Shown here piece by piece: positions 39,834 through 53,000 of a stretch of DNA of 64,000 nucleotides (position 1 is its first letter; each line of letters begins with the position of its first letter). The stretch lies in the NCBI GenBank assembly GCA_003024785.1, contig PUQB01000510.1:1-64000 (forward strand), read 5' to 3'. A program made the translations under genes and the position numbers. This stretch comes from Selaginella tamariscina. Lineage: Eukaryota; Streptophyta; Lycopodiopsida; Selaginellales; Selaginellaceae. The notes under the pieces were generated by a model. It saw nothing but the letters and a program-made list of their open reading frames with translations, made no database searches and was not told where the DNA came from.

Positions 39834-42639
39834 GAAATTCCTTGGCATTGAGGATAACTAAGGAAAACCTTGGTGCCAAGTTTACTCAACAACATTTTCC
39901 ATTACTAACCTTAATTTTCATTGTATCTCTAACCATGGAGATTTGACTTAGCAAGACCAACCTCTTGGATCATGATAAAGTCCTTGGATTGAATACTCTA
40001 GATTATCTCACATAGACCAATCAAGACTACAAAGCCCTGCTTATGAAGAAATTCCTCACAACATGTTAGGAATGACCTTTGCATAAAATATGACCCTGTT
40101 CTAGTTCTCTAATAGTCCACTTGGCTATTGAAAAAGACATGTTGGAAAGTCTCCTACAATCAAGTCATATTCCCTCCTTTGTGATTTCATCGGCTGCTCA
40201 GTTATGTATTGTGGAAGCTAAATAATCCTGTCAACTCTTTCCTTAAATTTGGGGACATTTGATGGTATATTTTATACTTCAAAGGCTTTACCCAACACCA
40301 ATATGTTGCAGCACAAGATCTATACAAAATCTGGCTCCTTCTCAACTAGTGTAGTAGAACAAGAGGACAATTAATCATCAATATAGAATTTCTTCCTCTT
40401 CCCCTTGCGCAAGCCACCACTGCTGCTAGCTTCATTAATAAACAACTTTCTCTTTCCTGACTTTGATTATTGACCTTTAAGTAGTCCAACCTCATTGTAA
40501 AATTGCATCTCATCGTCTAGGACACATTTAAGCTCTAAGTATAGGGGCAAATCTTCTATTTCATTATTGATGATTTTGCATGGAAACTTCAAATACAACT
40601 CTGATTTAAAAGTGAACTATTTGGTTTGCCTATCGATACACAACTCACCCAATATGTTGCCAAAGCTGTCAAAGTTGCATTTCCTTTTGAAAATCTATAG
40701 AAAAGGATGACTTGGATATATTGTTAAGAACATGAATGCAAAACATACCACATAAGCATACATTCTATAACATGTTGCACGTGGTATTGAAAAAGATCAT
40801 CTTCATCTTTCTTTGGGATGACAAATACCTATGCTATGTATGGATACAATCGTCCATATGTGCCTTCCTTTTGATCTCCTTGAGAAAAATATGCATGCCT
40901 ACACATAGAATGTTTGCCTCCTTTTGGTCCTTAATGATTTTCCCAAGAGTGTCTATGCATATCTTCTTAATCTTTTAGTTCATTCACTTCACCATGAGCC
41001 ACTATTTAAAATATTTGTTTGTTATGGGAATGATATTGTTGGCAGTGGCCTCATTGAATAACTTATTCATAACCTTCATTTTGAATGTATGTCCCTCGAG
41101 AATGTTCATTAGGGGCAACAAGGCAAGTGAGGTCATTTCTTAAGTCCAAGTTGCTTGTTAAAAGCATCCATCTAGCTAAATCTTATTACTTTATTGACGA
41201 ATTCAATACCATTCACATCTTCATCTATGATGGAGAAATATTGCCCATTGTCGTCATCCAGTTGTTTTTCATATCTAACTTCGCCTTTTGAATGTTTGTT
41301 GGTGTCCCCATTCCCCTAAAAACAAGTGAATTGATCATGTTTTTCATCCTTTCAATATCCAAGTTGCGTACAATAAAACAAAAGCACATTAAGAATAATG
41401 TAATTTAAGCAGACCTTGTAGCCAAGGTATGGCATACACAAATATCATTTTAACATACCCCAAAAAGTATAAAACATATGAGTTGTTGTTCTCAAAGATT
41501 CTCTTGACTTTTGTTGTTCCTTGTCAATGACTCTTCTATCTTTTGGGGAGATTAATCTTAAATAATACTCAAAATTGTCATACCTCTTACATTGTCTCAG
41601 AGTCTTTAAGGCAACTCTATTGAATGTGATGTGTAGATAAGATTCTATAACGAAATAGTTTAGTTATGTGAGAAGCAATAACAAATACACTTACTCATTT
41701 GTTCTCCTTAGAGACTGTATTAGTAGAACTGTTCTTCTTTATTGATGATTCTCAACCATTGGAGCTAATGATTTCCATCTCACACATTAAAAGTTTTGTC
41801 AACAAGGACAGCTAGTCAACATTGTTCCCAAACTATTACTATGAATGCATGTGCAATGCTTATGTAAGTGTTATGCCTAAATGAGTCCATGAGATTGTTC
41901 ATATTTCTCACAAGCGATTGTACTTGCTCATTAGACTTCAAAAAATAAGAAGAATTCTAAGTAAATTCTCCCCACCCTTCCTCTCCAAACTATCAAGTAA
42001 GTCTACCAACAATGTCCTTACAAAGTCAATCGACAATAGTGCTTGTTCTTGTCTTGGGGTTTTGTTGTCATCCTTCAGAACTAATGGAATTGCCACTTCG
42101 AGTTATGTCTTTTAGACCTAAAAAGAAATGTTAAAATCAATTATTTAGATTAAAAGACACTCGATGCTGAGGTTTTCTAAAGTAATACATCTAAAAATAA
42201 CTTGTGGAATCTGGCCACACTCAACCAAACATATTAAATCAATTTAGAAACAAACTTAAATCTAGAACCTTGGCATCGAGGTTCTGAATGAGAGCCTTTG
42301 GCTTCGTGGTAGGAACCCAATTCCAAAACCTCAGTGCTGAGGTTGAGTTTCAATAACCTCAGCGTTGAGGTTGTTGAAACTCAACCTTGGCACCAAGGTT
42401 GCAGAAACTAGGTTATCATAGTACCATCAAACTAATCCCCAATTAAAAACATGTGCAAAAATGATTCAATATGACGAAAATCACAAGAATACCCAGTTGG
42501 TGTAGACATGCCTAGATAATTTCAATGTCTTAACTTACATCCTCGGCACTTAGGTTAAATATAATAGGTAACTTATTGATTAGACTGCTTCATTCCAAAG
42601 ATTATCCTTGGTGTCAATCAAATATATTAATACATTAAA
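39834..42639. other. Intergenic DNA, possible decayed transposon interior
   Basis: Less AT-rich than other spacers, but I find no conserved domain; the longest open frames are 60-80 codons. Palindromic phrases such as CCTTGG.ACCAAGG and CCTCAG.GCTGAGG recur at 39838-39880 and 42270-42410, including a 46-base near-perfect hairpin at 42341-42386. The region could be the decayed interior of an old element. Confidence 0.4.
42341..42386. repeat. 46-base near-perfect palindrome
   Basis: GGTTGAGTTTCAA and AACCTCA on the left are complementary to TGAGGTT and TTGAAACTCAACC on the right around a 3-base centre, with only one or two unpaired bases. Adjacent ACCTTGGCACCAAGGT (about 42384-42400) is another palindrome. 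Confidence 0.8.
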
Positions 42640-43812
42640 TGTCATAGTTTTTATTATGACTCCTCTTTACTTGGACATTGACTTTTGTTATTTATTGAAC
42701 TATGCTGATAAGCTTTAGGTGTAAAGAAATAAGCCCGCTTAATGCACTTGGGTATTTAGTGATGGTATGGCTAGGTGTCATTAGGTATTTGCAGGAAACT
42801 CTAGGCAAAGCTAGCACTTCTATTTAGAAAATTCTTACTCTAATTTTTGTGTCTCAATTAGATTTTTGAGTGGTTCCGGTGAGTTCGGCATGTTGGATAT
42901 GGGTATAGGGTTGACCTATCCCTAACCTCATGCCCTAAACCCCTTGAGTTAGGGTTTAGGGGTCAAATTAACTCACCAAGTATATTCCCTTTAGGAATGA
43001 GATTTCGTGGTAGCCCACTTTTAGGTTCATTGCGGTGCAAGCTTTAGCTTGCGTCGTTAAGGTACAACTCTCTGTTGTGCCGCCTTAACTTCCAGATAAT
43101 AAAGGTATGTCCACCTTTGAGGTAACTTACCTTTAACATTATTGAATCCAGGAGGTCTTGTCAAAATGCACGTTCTAAGGGTTAGAGGTTGAGGCTTGTC
43201 TCCAACCTCTTCCTCTATATCAAACTAAGAGCAACACTCACAGTTAAGTAAGGCATGTTCATGTCCTTGTTCAATTGTGGTCGTGGGTTCTTAGTTGATA
43301 GGGTTTCTTTACCGAGTTCCTAAGGGATAATAAAAGGGTTTTAGAATTGGCATTAAGAACCACATTCGTGGCACCTAATGCAACCAAGGGGCTATGGCAT
43401 ATCTGAGAAACAATGTTACATCTTCATGTGACACTAACCTAGATGGCACACAATACAACGTGTAAGGCACACCTCTTAGGGTTGTCTTTAGGGGTTAATG
43501 CTAAGGGATATACTTGTGCTCACATCGACTCAAGAGAGGCTAGTTTCATAACTAAGTGTGCTAATGGCACACTTGGCTAGGGGGTTTCTCCTTGGGATCC
43601 AAGGGTGAACAACCTAAGTTCATTAGTGAAAACCCTTTCGTGACACACTTGTGGGGCTATATACTTAGGGTTATTCAAACCTAGTCTTGGGAGTTTGCTT
43701 AGCAAAATGTTCATGTTCGCCTACAATGCATATTTGTGTCTTTACTAAGTACTAGCCTAGGACTAAGGTATAACTTTACCACTCAAATCCTTAGGGGTTA
43801 GTCATACATAGT
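42640..43812 (+). mobile_element. Diverged LTR copy, truncated at its 3' end
   Basis: Begins TGTCATAG then TTTTTATTATGACTC and follows the long LTR form (compare 27357-29086) through GTGCACTTGGGTATTTAGTG, TTTGCAGGAAACTCTAGG and ACTCAAATCCTTAGGGG. Similarity ends near 43812, short of the expected CTCTGACA end. Many substitutions show it is old. Confidence 0.75.
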
Positions 43813-45686
43813 AGTAGACCTAAGTTCAATTTTTAAATGGTTAATGTAAGTTTTTTGAATTCAATTGAAATGGTTAATATAAGTTCTTTTAAATATTATG
43901 TTAACTCAAGTTTCACTTTAGCGATCCTTGACCTTTTAAATTACTTGAAGTTATTAAATTCTTTCTTGGACAACAACTTGTTGCACCTTGATCTAGTAAG
44001 GTTTGATGAGGCCCTTTAATTCACAAGTATGCACTTGGTAAAAAATGTTGGTATTTGAAAATGGTTATGTGTTGGTCTTCACAATGATCTCAATGATTTA
44101 TAGAGTTGTACATGCGTTTGAAGTCATCAAGTTAGGACTTTCAACGATTTATTTCATTCACCGTGGGCGGACATCATCAAGGGATGAAGGTATTACTCAT
44201 AAATGTTTTCTTATCTTTCATGAATCTTTGCTAGTTATGCTGCTTGTTCAAACCTTTGAAAATCTATCAATTGATAATTCATTATGACTTGGGAGCATAG
44301 TACTCGTGGACATATCATGCATCATAATAAGATTTTTTGTAGTAGTTCTCTTCTAACTATGTACTTGTAGGCTTCCTCTACAGTCCAAGAGTGTGCAACT
44401 TATATAGTTTGTGCTTACAAGGCCAAGCAATTTGTTTCGGATATTGAATCATCTTGGGTTAAGGATTGACTTGGGTAGAAACGTGTTGGAAACATAAAGA
44501 TTTCGAGTTGATAAAGATTCCCAATGCAAGAATTACAAGTGATGTTAAGCTTAATAAGATATATCGACTCAACCACATTTCAATGCTACTCAAATAAGTG
44601 ATTTTAATATTATAGCACTATTAAAAAAGAAGAGAAATATGTAGCAAGTGTAGTCTAGAATATTTGTGTAAGTTACTGTATATTATATTATGATTAATAT
44701 AGTGTATAATATTTATGCAAGCTATTGTTACTGAATAACTTATGGTATAATATTTATGCAAGTTCATAACTTTGCAATGTGATTGAAGGCATATATTTGC
44801 CAACCATCGAATATTGTGCCGACCAAAGAATATTCTATTAAAATTCTAAAATATTCTATGAATATTCTAAAATATTCTAGACACAACTTCCTTTCTGGCG
44901 GGACTTTAACTGTACCAACATGTTAATGATGAATTTTAGTTCTTTGTCTTCAAAAAATTAATCTTGAATTACTGAATATTAAATATTCTATATTTTTTTA
45001 AAAATAAAAAATTTAAATGTCACGAAATTAGTTTTCTATTGAGTAATCAAATACTACTCATTTGTTTATTGTAAAACATAGTTCACGAGAAGCACACAAT
45101 ATCTACAGTCTGTTTGAGGCCAACTTATGTACACAAACACACGCGGAGGTATAGGAATGTGTACATACACACTGTTGTTATAAATTGGAAAAAATGAACT
45201 AAAAACGTTTTAAACCCGTTCTTTAATAAATTTTTAAGTACCATATATTTTGATTTATTATGTTAATCCAGAGAATCTTGAATGCAATCCCATTCTCTGG
45301 ACTCGCACATGTAGTGTGTGTATTATAATGAGTTATCTTATGTTGTTATTATAATGAACCCTATATTTGTATATACATGAACGATTAGTCTAAAAAAATA
45401 CACAGCATTTTACACGTATGCATCTCTTTCTTGAGCATGGTTAGCTTGCATTGGGTGCGTGCATGCGTGCGTGTGTGGGTGTGGGTGTGGTAAACAGAAA
45501 AACCTACTCAAATCTGATACAAATCTTCTCATTTAACATTTAAATTTATGTCTGTTAATGCTTTAACTAAAATTTAATTAATTTAAAGTTCTTTTACATC
45601 CTTCTTGTTTCCATTCGAGACGAAACGTGTTAGAGCAGAACGAGCATGTTACTTTGTATTAGAAAACAGGATATTCCGGTAATCTT
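43813..45686. other. AT-rich intergenic DNA
   Basis: No gene recognised. Open frames near 43837-44287 are short and without known motifs, and may be decayed retroelement interior. A TGCGTGCATGCGTGCG tract lies at about 45455-45490. Confidence 0.5.
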
Positions 45687-47007
45687 TTAAAATTTTATTT
45701 GTTCACTCGGAGCCATGTGAGACTTCTGGTTGTGACCAGGTGATGGTAATGGTGAAGGTCGAGGAGAATGTGGTATTGGGGGCGATCTCTTTGTTGAAGG
45801 TGGAACTGCTACAGCTGGTGGTGATCTCTTCAAAGGAGGAGATCTCTCTGGTGGTGGTGGTGATCTCTTTGAAGGTGCCGGTGCCGGAGATCTCTCTGGG
45901 GGTACCGCTGGAGATGGTGGTGATCTCTTTGGAGGAGGAGGCCTCTCTGGCCGTGCCGCTGGAGATGGTGGTGATCTCTTTGGAGGAGGAGACCTCTCTG
46001 GTGGTGCCGCTGGTGATGGTGGTGGTGATCTCTTTGAAGAGGAGATCTCTTTGGCGGTGCCACTGGAGATCTATTTGAAGGAGGAGATCTCTCTGGCGGT
46101 GCCACTGGAGATGGTGGTGATCTCTTATAAGGCATTGGAGGTGATCTCTTTGAGGATGGTGGTGGTAGTGTAGGAGATCTCTTGGGTGATCTCTTAAGGG
46201 ATGGGTGGCAGTGATGACGGTGGCGGTTTCACACCTGGGGAATGTGAACTTGGTGACGGTGGTGTAGGCGGTATGACAATCTCATCCGGGGGCGGGAGTC
46301 GAGATTCAGGAGCAGGTTCTGCATACGATGGTGGCGGTGGGATAAATGGATTAAAGGGTGAGCTCCCAAGAGGAGGAGCAATCCCAAACCCCGGAGACGG
46401 GAGCGGGAAGACCGCCGGAGGTAGAGGCGGTATGATCGAACCGTCGACTGTTTCTTGTTTCAGCGATGTGCATCTCGGCTTCTCAGGGCGAAATGCAAAC
46501 GGACCGACTGAGTATATGAGCTCGTTTACACCTGAGCCTGCTCTCTCCGACAAGGGTGCACCAGACAGGCCGTTTCCAATGTTGGTGGGTATCCGACAGT
46601 TCCTGTCGGGGCTTCTTATGATTCTTACCAGGCAGTTCTTCCCAGCGTGACGTGCATAGTAGTCTCCTTTGATTGTTAGCTTGAAAACCCCATTCTTGTT
46701 TGATATTCCAGAAACGAGCGGGTGTTTCTCTGCCGTGCACTCTAAACTCACTTCGGCCCCTATAGAATTCAAACACTTCAGTATCTATACAAATTAGATA
46801 TAGTGTGCGTGCGTGTAATGCTCTTTTAGTGAGTTTAGTACCTGGTAAGGGCGTAGTGAGTTGATTATCGAGTGACCCTTGAAAGCATTTATCGCAGAAG
46901 ATTATGCCAGTAACGGTGATAGTCGGAGGTGGCTCTGTGGAGACATAGAGAAAGTGGAGAATGAAGAGGAATAAGCTTATGAAAGCCATGTCTCCGTGGA
47001 GCACCAT
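45687..47007 (-). CDS. Secreted pollen Ole e 1-like domain with proline-rich C-terminal repeats
   Basis: Exon 1 is 47007-46842 and exon 2 is 46759 to about 45687 (TAA), about 410 residues if small indels are set aside. The N-terminus MVLHGDMAFISLFLFILHFL is a signal peptide. An Ole e 1/extensin-family domain follows with six cysteines: VTGIIFCDKCFQG, GAEVSLECTAEKH, then KNCLVRIIRSPDRNCRIPT. The rest is proline-rich (PPLPPAVFPLPSPG, PPTPPSPSSHSPG) and then a repeat of the type KRSPPSPxAPPERSPP. The annotated frame meets a stop at 46194, but the KRSPP repeat continues in the next frame, and again after about 46040, so at least two one-base indels are likely. Such proteins sit in the cell wall; the precise role is unknown. 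The repeat could also be genuinely truncated. Confidence 0.8.
45770..46135 (-). repeat. Coding minisatellite, unit about 54 bases
   Basis: On the plus strand a unit of the form GCCGCTGGAGATGGTGGTGA plus TCTCTTTGGAGGAGGAG and CTCTCTGG recurs about five to six times with variants. It encodes the Lys/Glu-Arg-Ser-Pro-Pro repeat of the secreted proline-rich protein. Units shorten and vary toward 46060. Confidence 0.75.
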
Positions 47008-47929
47008 GGGCGAGCAAATGTGAGAGGTATTCGTTATAGTTTACATTAATATTATACACGTTACTTCTCCAGCTACATAGTATACATGGCAAAATCTCGT
47101 AGACGATGATGTTTTGCACAGGTTCACGTGTTTCCTTGGAAAACCTGCAGGATGTACAGTGTACATAAGCTTAATCCAGGATTAACCTGTTTAAGCAGCA
47201 GTTTTGCTGACAGTTACTCCTGTCAACCAGCTAAAACCCAGATGTTTGTTGTTTAGTCTACTGCGTCTCTTTATAAAAAGACACAAACGCGCGCACACAC
47301 AACCCAGAGTTGATTCAGGGTTTAGGGTTTAGGGTTTAGGGTTTATTTTGAATTGAATATAACGTTAATATTTATAATTCAAACTTGACTTGCTCGTATG
47401 CAAACAAGGAAAACATCAGATTCTCTTGTATAAGTAAGAGAATATACAGGATCAAGAGACTGAACACGATTGAATCAAATATATATAGAAAAATCCATCG
47501 TGGTGCTGTAGAGCATTAAATGCGCAGTTTATATAAACTTTGCTTAATTAAATTAATCCAATTTTATATGTAACTTAAGTAGCTACTAATCATTTTATAA
47601 ATATTTTGAAACCGTACACGGGGGAGTTATTATCTATGGTGGCTTGCCATTGCCACCATGTTCATATTTATTTAATTATAAGTATTTATGAAGGGAGTTT
47701 TTTGCTTAATTTAATTCTGGCCAACAAACTTAAGATTTGCTATATACTCCAACGATCGGAATATTAATATTTACAGTTTTAATCCATTTAGTAAGTTGTA
47801 GCGAGAAATCTGGCATGGGTTTTATCGATTTTTTTCTCTCTCAGCCCAACGTTCACACGCATGAATCGATGAATATCCCTTAAACACTGCCGCATTTCAT
47901 GCCTTGATCAGATTTTTTCTTGATGGGCA
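47008..47929. other. Intergenic DNA with telomere-like repeat
   Basis: AT-rich, no gene seen. It includes about four TTTAGGG units at 47317-47344, the plant telomere heptamer, following a CGCGCACACAC tract. Confidence 0.6.
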
Positions 47930-48350
47930 GTGAGGAAACATGGATTTCTTAGTTGGGTTGGAGCGGATTGCGCATCCATGGAAGATCAAAGTGATTGGAC
48001 TCGATTCTGCCACTCCATGGCTGCCAGGTGCTTGGAATGCAGCTCCCTTGGGATGAGAGGGGATCCGATGGGAATCCTGAGAGTGAGCAGCTCAAGCCAC
48101 CAAGTAGAGAGTGATTCAACTCCTGACAGCCCGTCCCTCCACGAACAATGGGATTCATGGGATTCCTGAGAATGTTTGCCCGGAATGTGGGGGAAACCAG
48201 ACGGGAAACAGTGGGCAGAACGAATCCCAACAGGAGCAACAGGAACATAATCAGAATATGGGATTTCCCAAGTGCAATGTCTGTGTGGGGATGAAGTCTC
48301 GGTATGAGCAGCTTTCTACTGATCCCATGCTCTTCCCAGAATCGCTCTGA
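47930..48350 (+). CDS. Hypothetical small Cys-rich protein, one frame change
   Basis: The first frame runs from a GTG codon at 47930 (an acceptor-like GGGCAG precedes it; the first ATG in frame is 47978) to 48169. It reads FLSWVGADCASMEDQSDW and RCLECSSLGMRG. The next frame, open to the TGA at 48350, continues NGIHGIPENVCPECGGN, a Gln-rich linker, and GFPKCNVCVGMKSRYEQL. The two CxxC pairs (CPEC, CNVC) look like a zinc-binding site. One indel around 48140 would join both frames into about 140 residues. I do not recognise the family. It lies just upstream of the histidine kinase on the same strand but shares no obvious domain with it. Confidence 0.4.
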
Positions 48351-48461
48351 TGGTACATATGTATATTATATATACATATATTATAATTTACTCCTTTTGT
48401 TTGTATTTGGTTATAGTATGTGTTTTGTCTCTTTCCTGGTGTGTGTGTGTGTGTTTATATA

Positions 48462-48511
<50 letters not shown>

Positions 48512-48529
48512 GAAAGTGTATTGCAGGTA

Positions 48530-50008
48530 ATGGTGTTTTTGGTTATAACCGTACTATCAGTGAGCACATTCTACGTGGCAGCAGCACAGATACGTAGGAC
48601 CTTCGTACCAATCGTTTCATCTCCGTACGGAAGCCACGTACGACGTACGAAGACCGCTCGAATATTCCATGAACTATACTCGTACTTCTGTTTCCTTGCT
48701 TGCTCAGCTTTTCTCTGCGTCAGACACGACTCCTCAGGTATAATACATACAACGTATACGTATATATATGTGTATACTTGCAGCTTCGGAATATACTCTG
48801 GACGGGCTTCTTCTTAAGACCAGGAACAACATGGGCGGGCTTTGTTCAACAGACGGAACACTCACAGCGTACACTAGGAACTCCAGCAGAACATATTTCA
48901 TTTACCTCAAGAAATTACACAGAGAGCCCCGACTACATCCCCACCTTACACGTGCCTCTCTCCGAAATCGTACACATTCTACAGAGAAGAAGCAGATTTA
49001 AGCACAGGAAGGTTGCTAAACTCTCCGTCACCAGTACCATGTATGATATATACGATGAATTATACAGTATACGGGAGTGTTTTGAACTCTACTTCTAAAG
49101 ATCTCTCATGGGATATTGCTGTGGACACCTCAGGTGAACTGTTACTGTTTGGTTTCAAGGCTGTTAAGACGGGTTTAGTCTTTGTTGGTCGGAAGTTTAA
49201 CAACATGCTTGACGAGGCTAATGCATTCGGACAACAATTGTTCTTAATGAGTTCCGACAGGAGGTTAATAGGTGTTTATGGGTTAAACTACTCTCTTAAT
49301 GGCCTTGATCAGTTGAGTAAGGCCAGTGAATCTAACATCTCCACCATTGCTTATGTCGCGAGATCTCTGGAACGGAGGAACTCGAGGAGCATAGATAACT
49401 TGCTTGTGGATGGGGATAGATACAATGTGAATACGATTACAATATCTGGTTTTGGTAAAGACTTGGTAAGTTGTGCGTGCGTGCGTGCGTGTGTGTAAAG
49501 ATACATTAGTTTTACGTATATATAAGTGTTATATATAAGTGATGTATAATGTGTATACTTCCCCCAGGTTGCGGTATTGATCATCTCGGTCAAGAGCTTC
49601 CAAATGACAATACAGAGGCATATACATATAATGGGTATGATATTCCTAGGAATATCTTTTGGGATATTTTTAATTGGTTGCTGTCTTGTGGTACTGCTAC
49701 TAAAGGAGTCAGTCTCTCAATGAGAGTGGAACAATCTTACATAGCACAGGTAACTATACGTATATCTTGTGCGTGCATGCGTGTGTGTGTGTGTGTGTGT
49801 GTCCCTTTTACGACTTACTGCACAATATATACAGTACATATATATTCAAATGATTGTAAGTCCTTTGGAGACTTACACTTATATCCATATAATGCATGCA
49901 TGTATAAAACGAATGCATTTTCTTCGGTGTATATATACCATACTGCAATTTTAAGTGTGTTCTGTGTGGGTCTCTCTCTCTCTCTCCTCTCTCTCTCTCT
50001 AATTATAT

Positions 50009-50039
<31 letters not shown>

Positions 50040-53000
50040 TATATATATATATATGTATGTATGTATTATATGTACAGGTGAAAGCTACAAAATTGGGAAA
50101 AACGTAGTAACCATAAGAAATTGTTCTTTGCAAACATGAGTCACGACCTGAGAACTCCACTAGCTGCCATACTAGGTATGCAGTACATGTGTGTGTGTGT
50201 GTGTTGTGTGTGTGTATGTGTGTGTATGAGCAAGTAATATGCATATGCGTGTGTGTTATTAAGCTAATGTAATATATTTAGGGCTCATCGATCTTTGTCT
50301 CTCTCACAAAGAAAATGCGGTAGAGCTGGAGACAAACATGGTGCAGATGAAAAACTGTGCAAACACGCTCTTAGGTCAGTATTTAACAATTTATTTATCA
50401 ATTAACAAATTAATATATCCTCCACATTATACTCATATATATATATATATATATATAGCGTGCGTGTAGAGAGAGAGAGAGAGAGTAGTATCTGGAAGAT
50501 ATGCAAATGCGTGTAATATGATACTTGTTCTTCTCCTTTATTGTTGTCACTTGGCATTGCAGTACGTGTTGTAACGATTAGCTATAGTATAATACTATTA
50601 TATATAGAATGCATGCACGCACACACATGACACACGTACACTCTAATGATGTTTTGATTTCTTCTTAGGTATATTAAACTCTATACTGGACATGAGTAAA
50701 GCAGAGGTGGGAAAGCTCGAGCTAGATATTGCAGATTTTGATTTAATTAAAGTCTTAGAAGAGGCTGTAGACATTTTGCAGTGGTAGGAGCAAAGAAGGT
50801 ATTGAAGTTGTTCTAGAGTTACCTGACGATAGCATCGAGCTAGCTCGACACGTACGTGGTGATGCAGGTGTGTGTGTATGGTTTGATCTACTTGGTGTAT
50901 ATATATTGACATAAACATGCAGGCATACTGCCACATATATGCAGATGGATATATAGTTATTATGGATATCATATATATGATTTAAGTTTGTAAATAATGT
51001 TTACTGTTATAGGTAGAGTTAAACAGCTGGTTTGTGATCTCCTAAGCAATGGGGTTAAGTTTACCACTAATGGCTACGTAATCCTGCGTGCTTATCCTAA
51101 CATCCTTCACTAAGCTGGGTTGTGAGTGCTAGCAGAAGATCAGGCCGATGGTTTCACAATACATTTAAATGCTGTTTTACTGGGAAATCTAATAATAGTG
51201 ATAGTGGTAATGGCAATACCAGTGGTAACCTGCAAGTTACCAAGTTACACACCACGGATACCTTGGAGTTTGAGTTTGAGGTTGAAGACACGGGTTTAGG
51301 GATTCCCCATTCGAGGCGGGAAGCTGTTTTCCGAAATTTTGTTCAAGGGAGCTCTAGAGTTCATTGTACATATGGTGGTACAGGTCTTGGTCTTGCCATA
51401 GTACGCTCTTTGGTAAGTTTGCATGTGTGTGTGTGTGTGTCATATAATATATGACTCTGATTAATACACAGTGTTATGTAGTTATCTGGATTGAGTATAC
51501 CACAACATTAACATAAAACGAACGCTGTGTATCATGTATAGCTATATAGTACATATGAATGTGTGTGTGTGTGTTGTGTGTGTGTAAGAGAATATATAAG
51601 CTTGCAGATGTGATTAAGCCAATTGCGCAGTTAAATCTGATTGTTAACTTATTATGGTTATATAAATATATTGTCCATATTAGTATTGACTTAGTATATC
51701 AACATTATATATACTATATAGGGTACATTGTCTAAAGACTCAAATTTTCATGCTGTGTATGCCAGTAAGCTCACTTTAAGCGGTAATCTATGACAATATA
51801 TATCAACAGTCGTGTGCTTGTGCGTGTGCGTGTGTGTTTGTGTTACATTATATAAATGATGCATTCTACAGATTAACACCAAGCTATGTAACATGTATAC
51901 AATTTCGCATACATGTATATGTATAAGTAACATACGTAAGCTATATTGTACACAGTTATACCTTTAATATATATTTATATTCTTTTTTTTAATAAGCTGA
52001 GTTTATTTAGGTGCACATGATGGGTGGTCAGATAAAGGTGTTTAATAAAGAAGGTCCTGGGACACTATTCAAGTTTAATTTATTATTTCAAAAACCTTCT
52101 CAACAACAAGTTTCTGGGCCACTTCCACGCATGGTATTTAATTTACAGCAGTCTTTTGGTGAAGAAAGCCAACTTTTGGAGAATGCAGCGCCTCAGGTGC
52201 GTACAGTTTTGTATATATACTGTTAGAGAGAGAGAGAGAGAGAGATGCACAACATGGATTACATATTCACACACACACACACACACACACATCACATCAG
52301 ACACACAGTTATATAACATATATACGTATATTCCTATGCAGGCTGGAGGTTTTGACGTGCAAAATCTACAAGTGGTGCTTGGAATGCAAGGGAACTTGGG
52401 AGGAAGTTTGTATCTACATGGATGCAAAAGAAAGGTGCACAAGTTAACGAGGTTTCGCACTGGCAGCAAATTATCCCCTGTTTAGAGAGAGTCTTAACTG
52501 ACTCGAGAACCAGCGTGCTCCGACTCATCCTCATTAGACCTTGAAAACAGGTAATACGTGTGTGTGTGTGTGTGTGTGTGTTGATAATCAATCTGTTTTG
52601 TATAGCACTGGAAATGGTTCCAAACCTCGTATAGTTGTGCTGACAATGCTGGACACAGCTCTCATTCCTGAAGGCAATCCATCCATTAAGTTTCGTGTGG
52701 ACCTTGACGAGCTTGTCAGAGCTTCTAAAGGTAGGCGTATGTGTGCGTGTGTGTGTGTATCATTATAACCGTAAGTATAATCTCTCTCTCTCTCTCACAC
52801 ACACACACATACACACACCACGTTTGTAGGCCTTGGAAAGTGTATACACTTGAGCTGGATATTCTCCGCAGACACCTCCAACATGATATGGCAAACACTC
52901 CACAGACCATCGGACCTGATCATCCATAAGCCAGTACACGGATCCCGGCTAGTGACGGTACTCGAGGAGTTCCAAGCACAGCACTTCCGACACACGGTAT

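Noticed and set aside
46201..46650. Glycine-rich protein on the plus strand
   Set aside because: It is the complement of the proline-rich exon. The minus strand has a signal peptide, an Ole e 1 domain and consistent splice sites.
47317..47344. Chromosome end
   Set aside because: Only about four heptamers, with genes and ordinary sequence on both sides.
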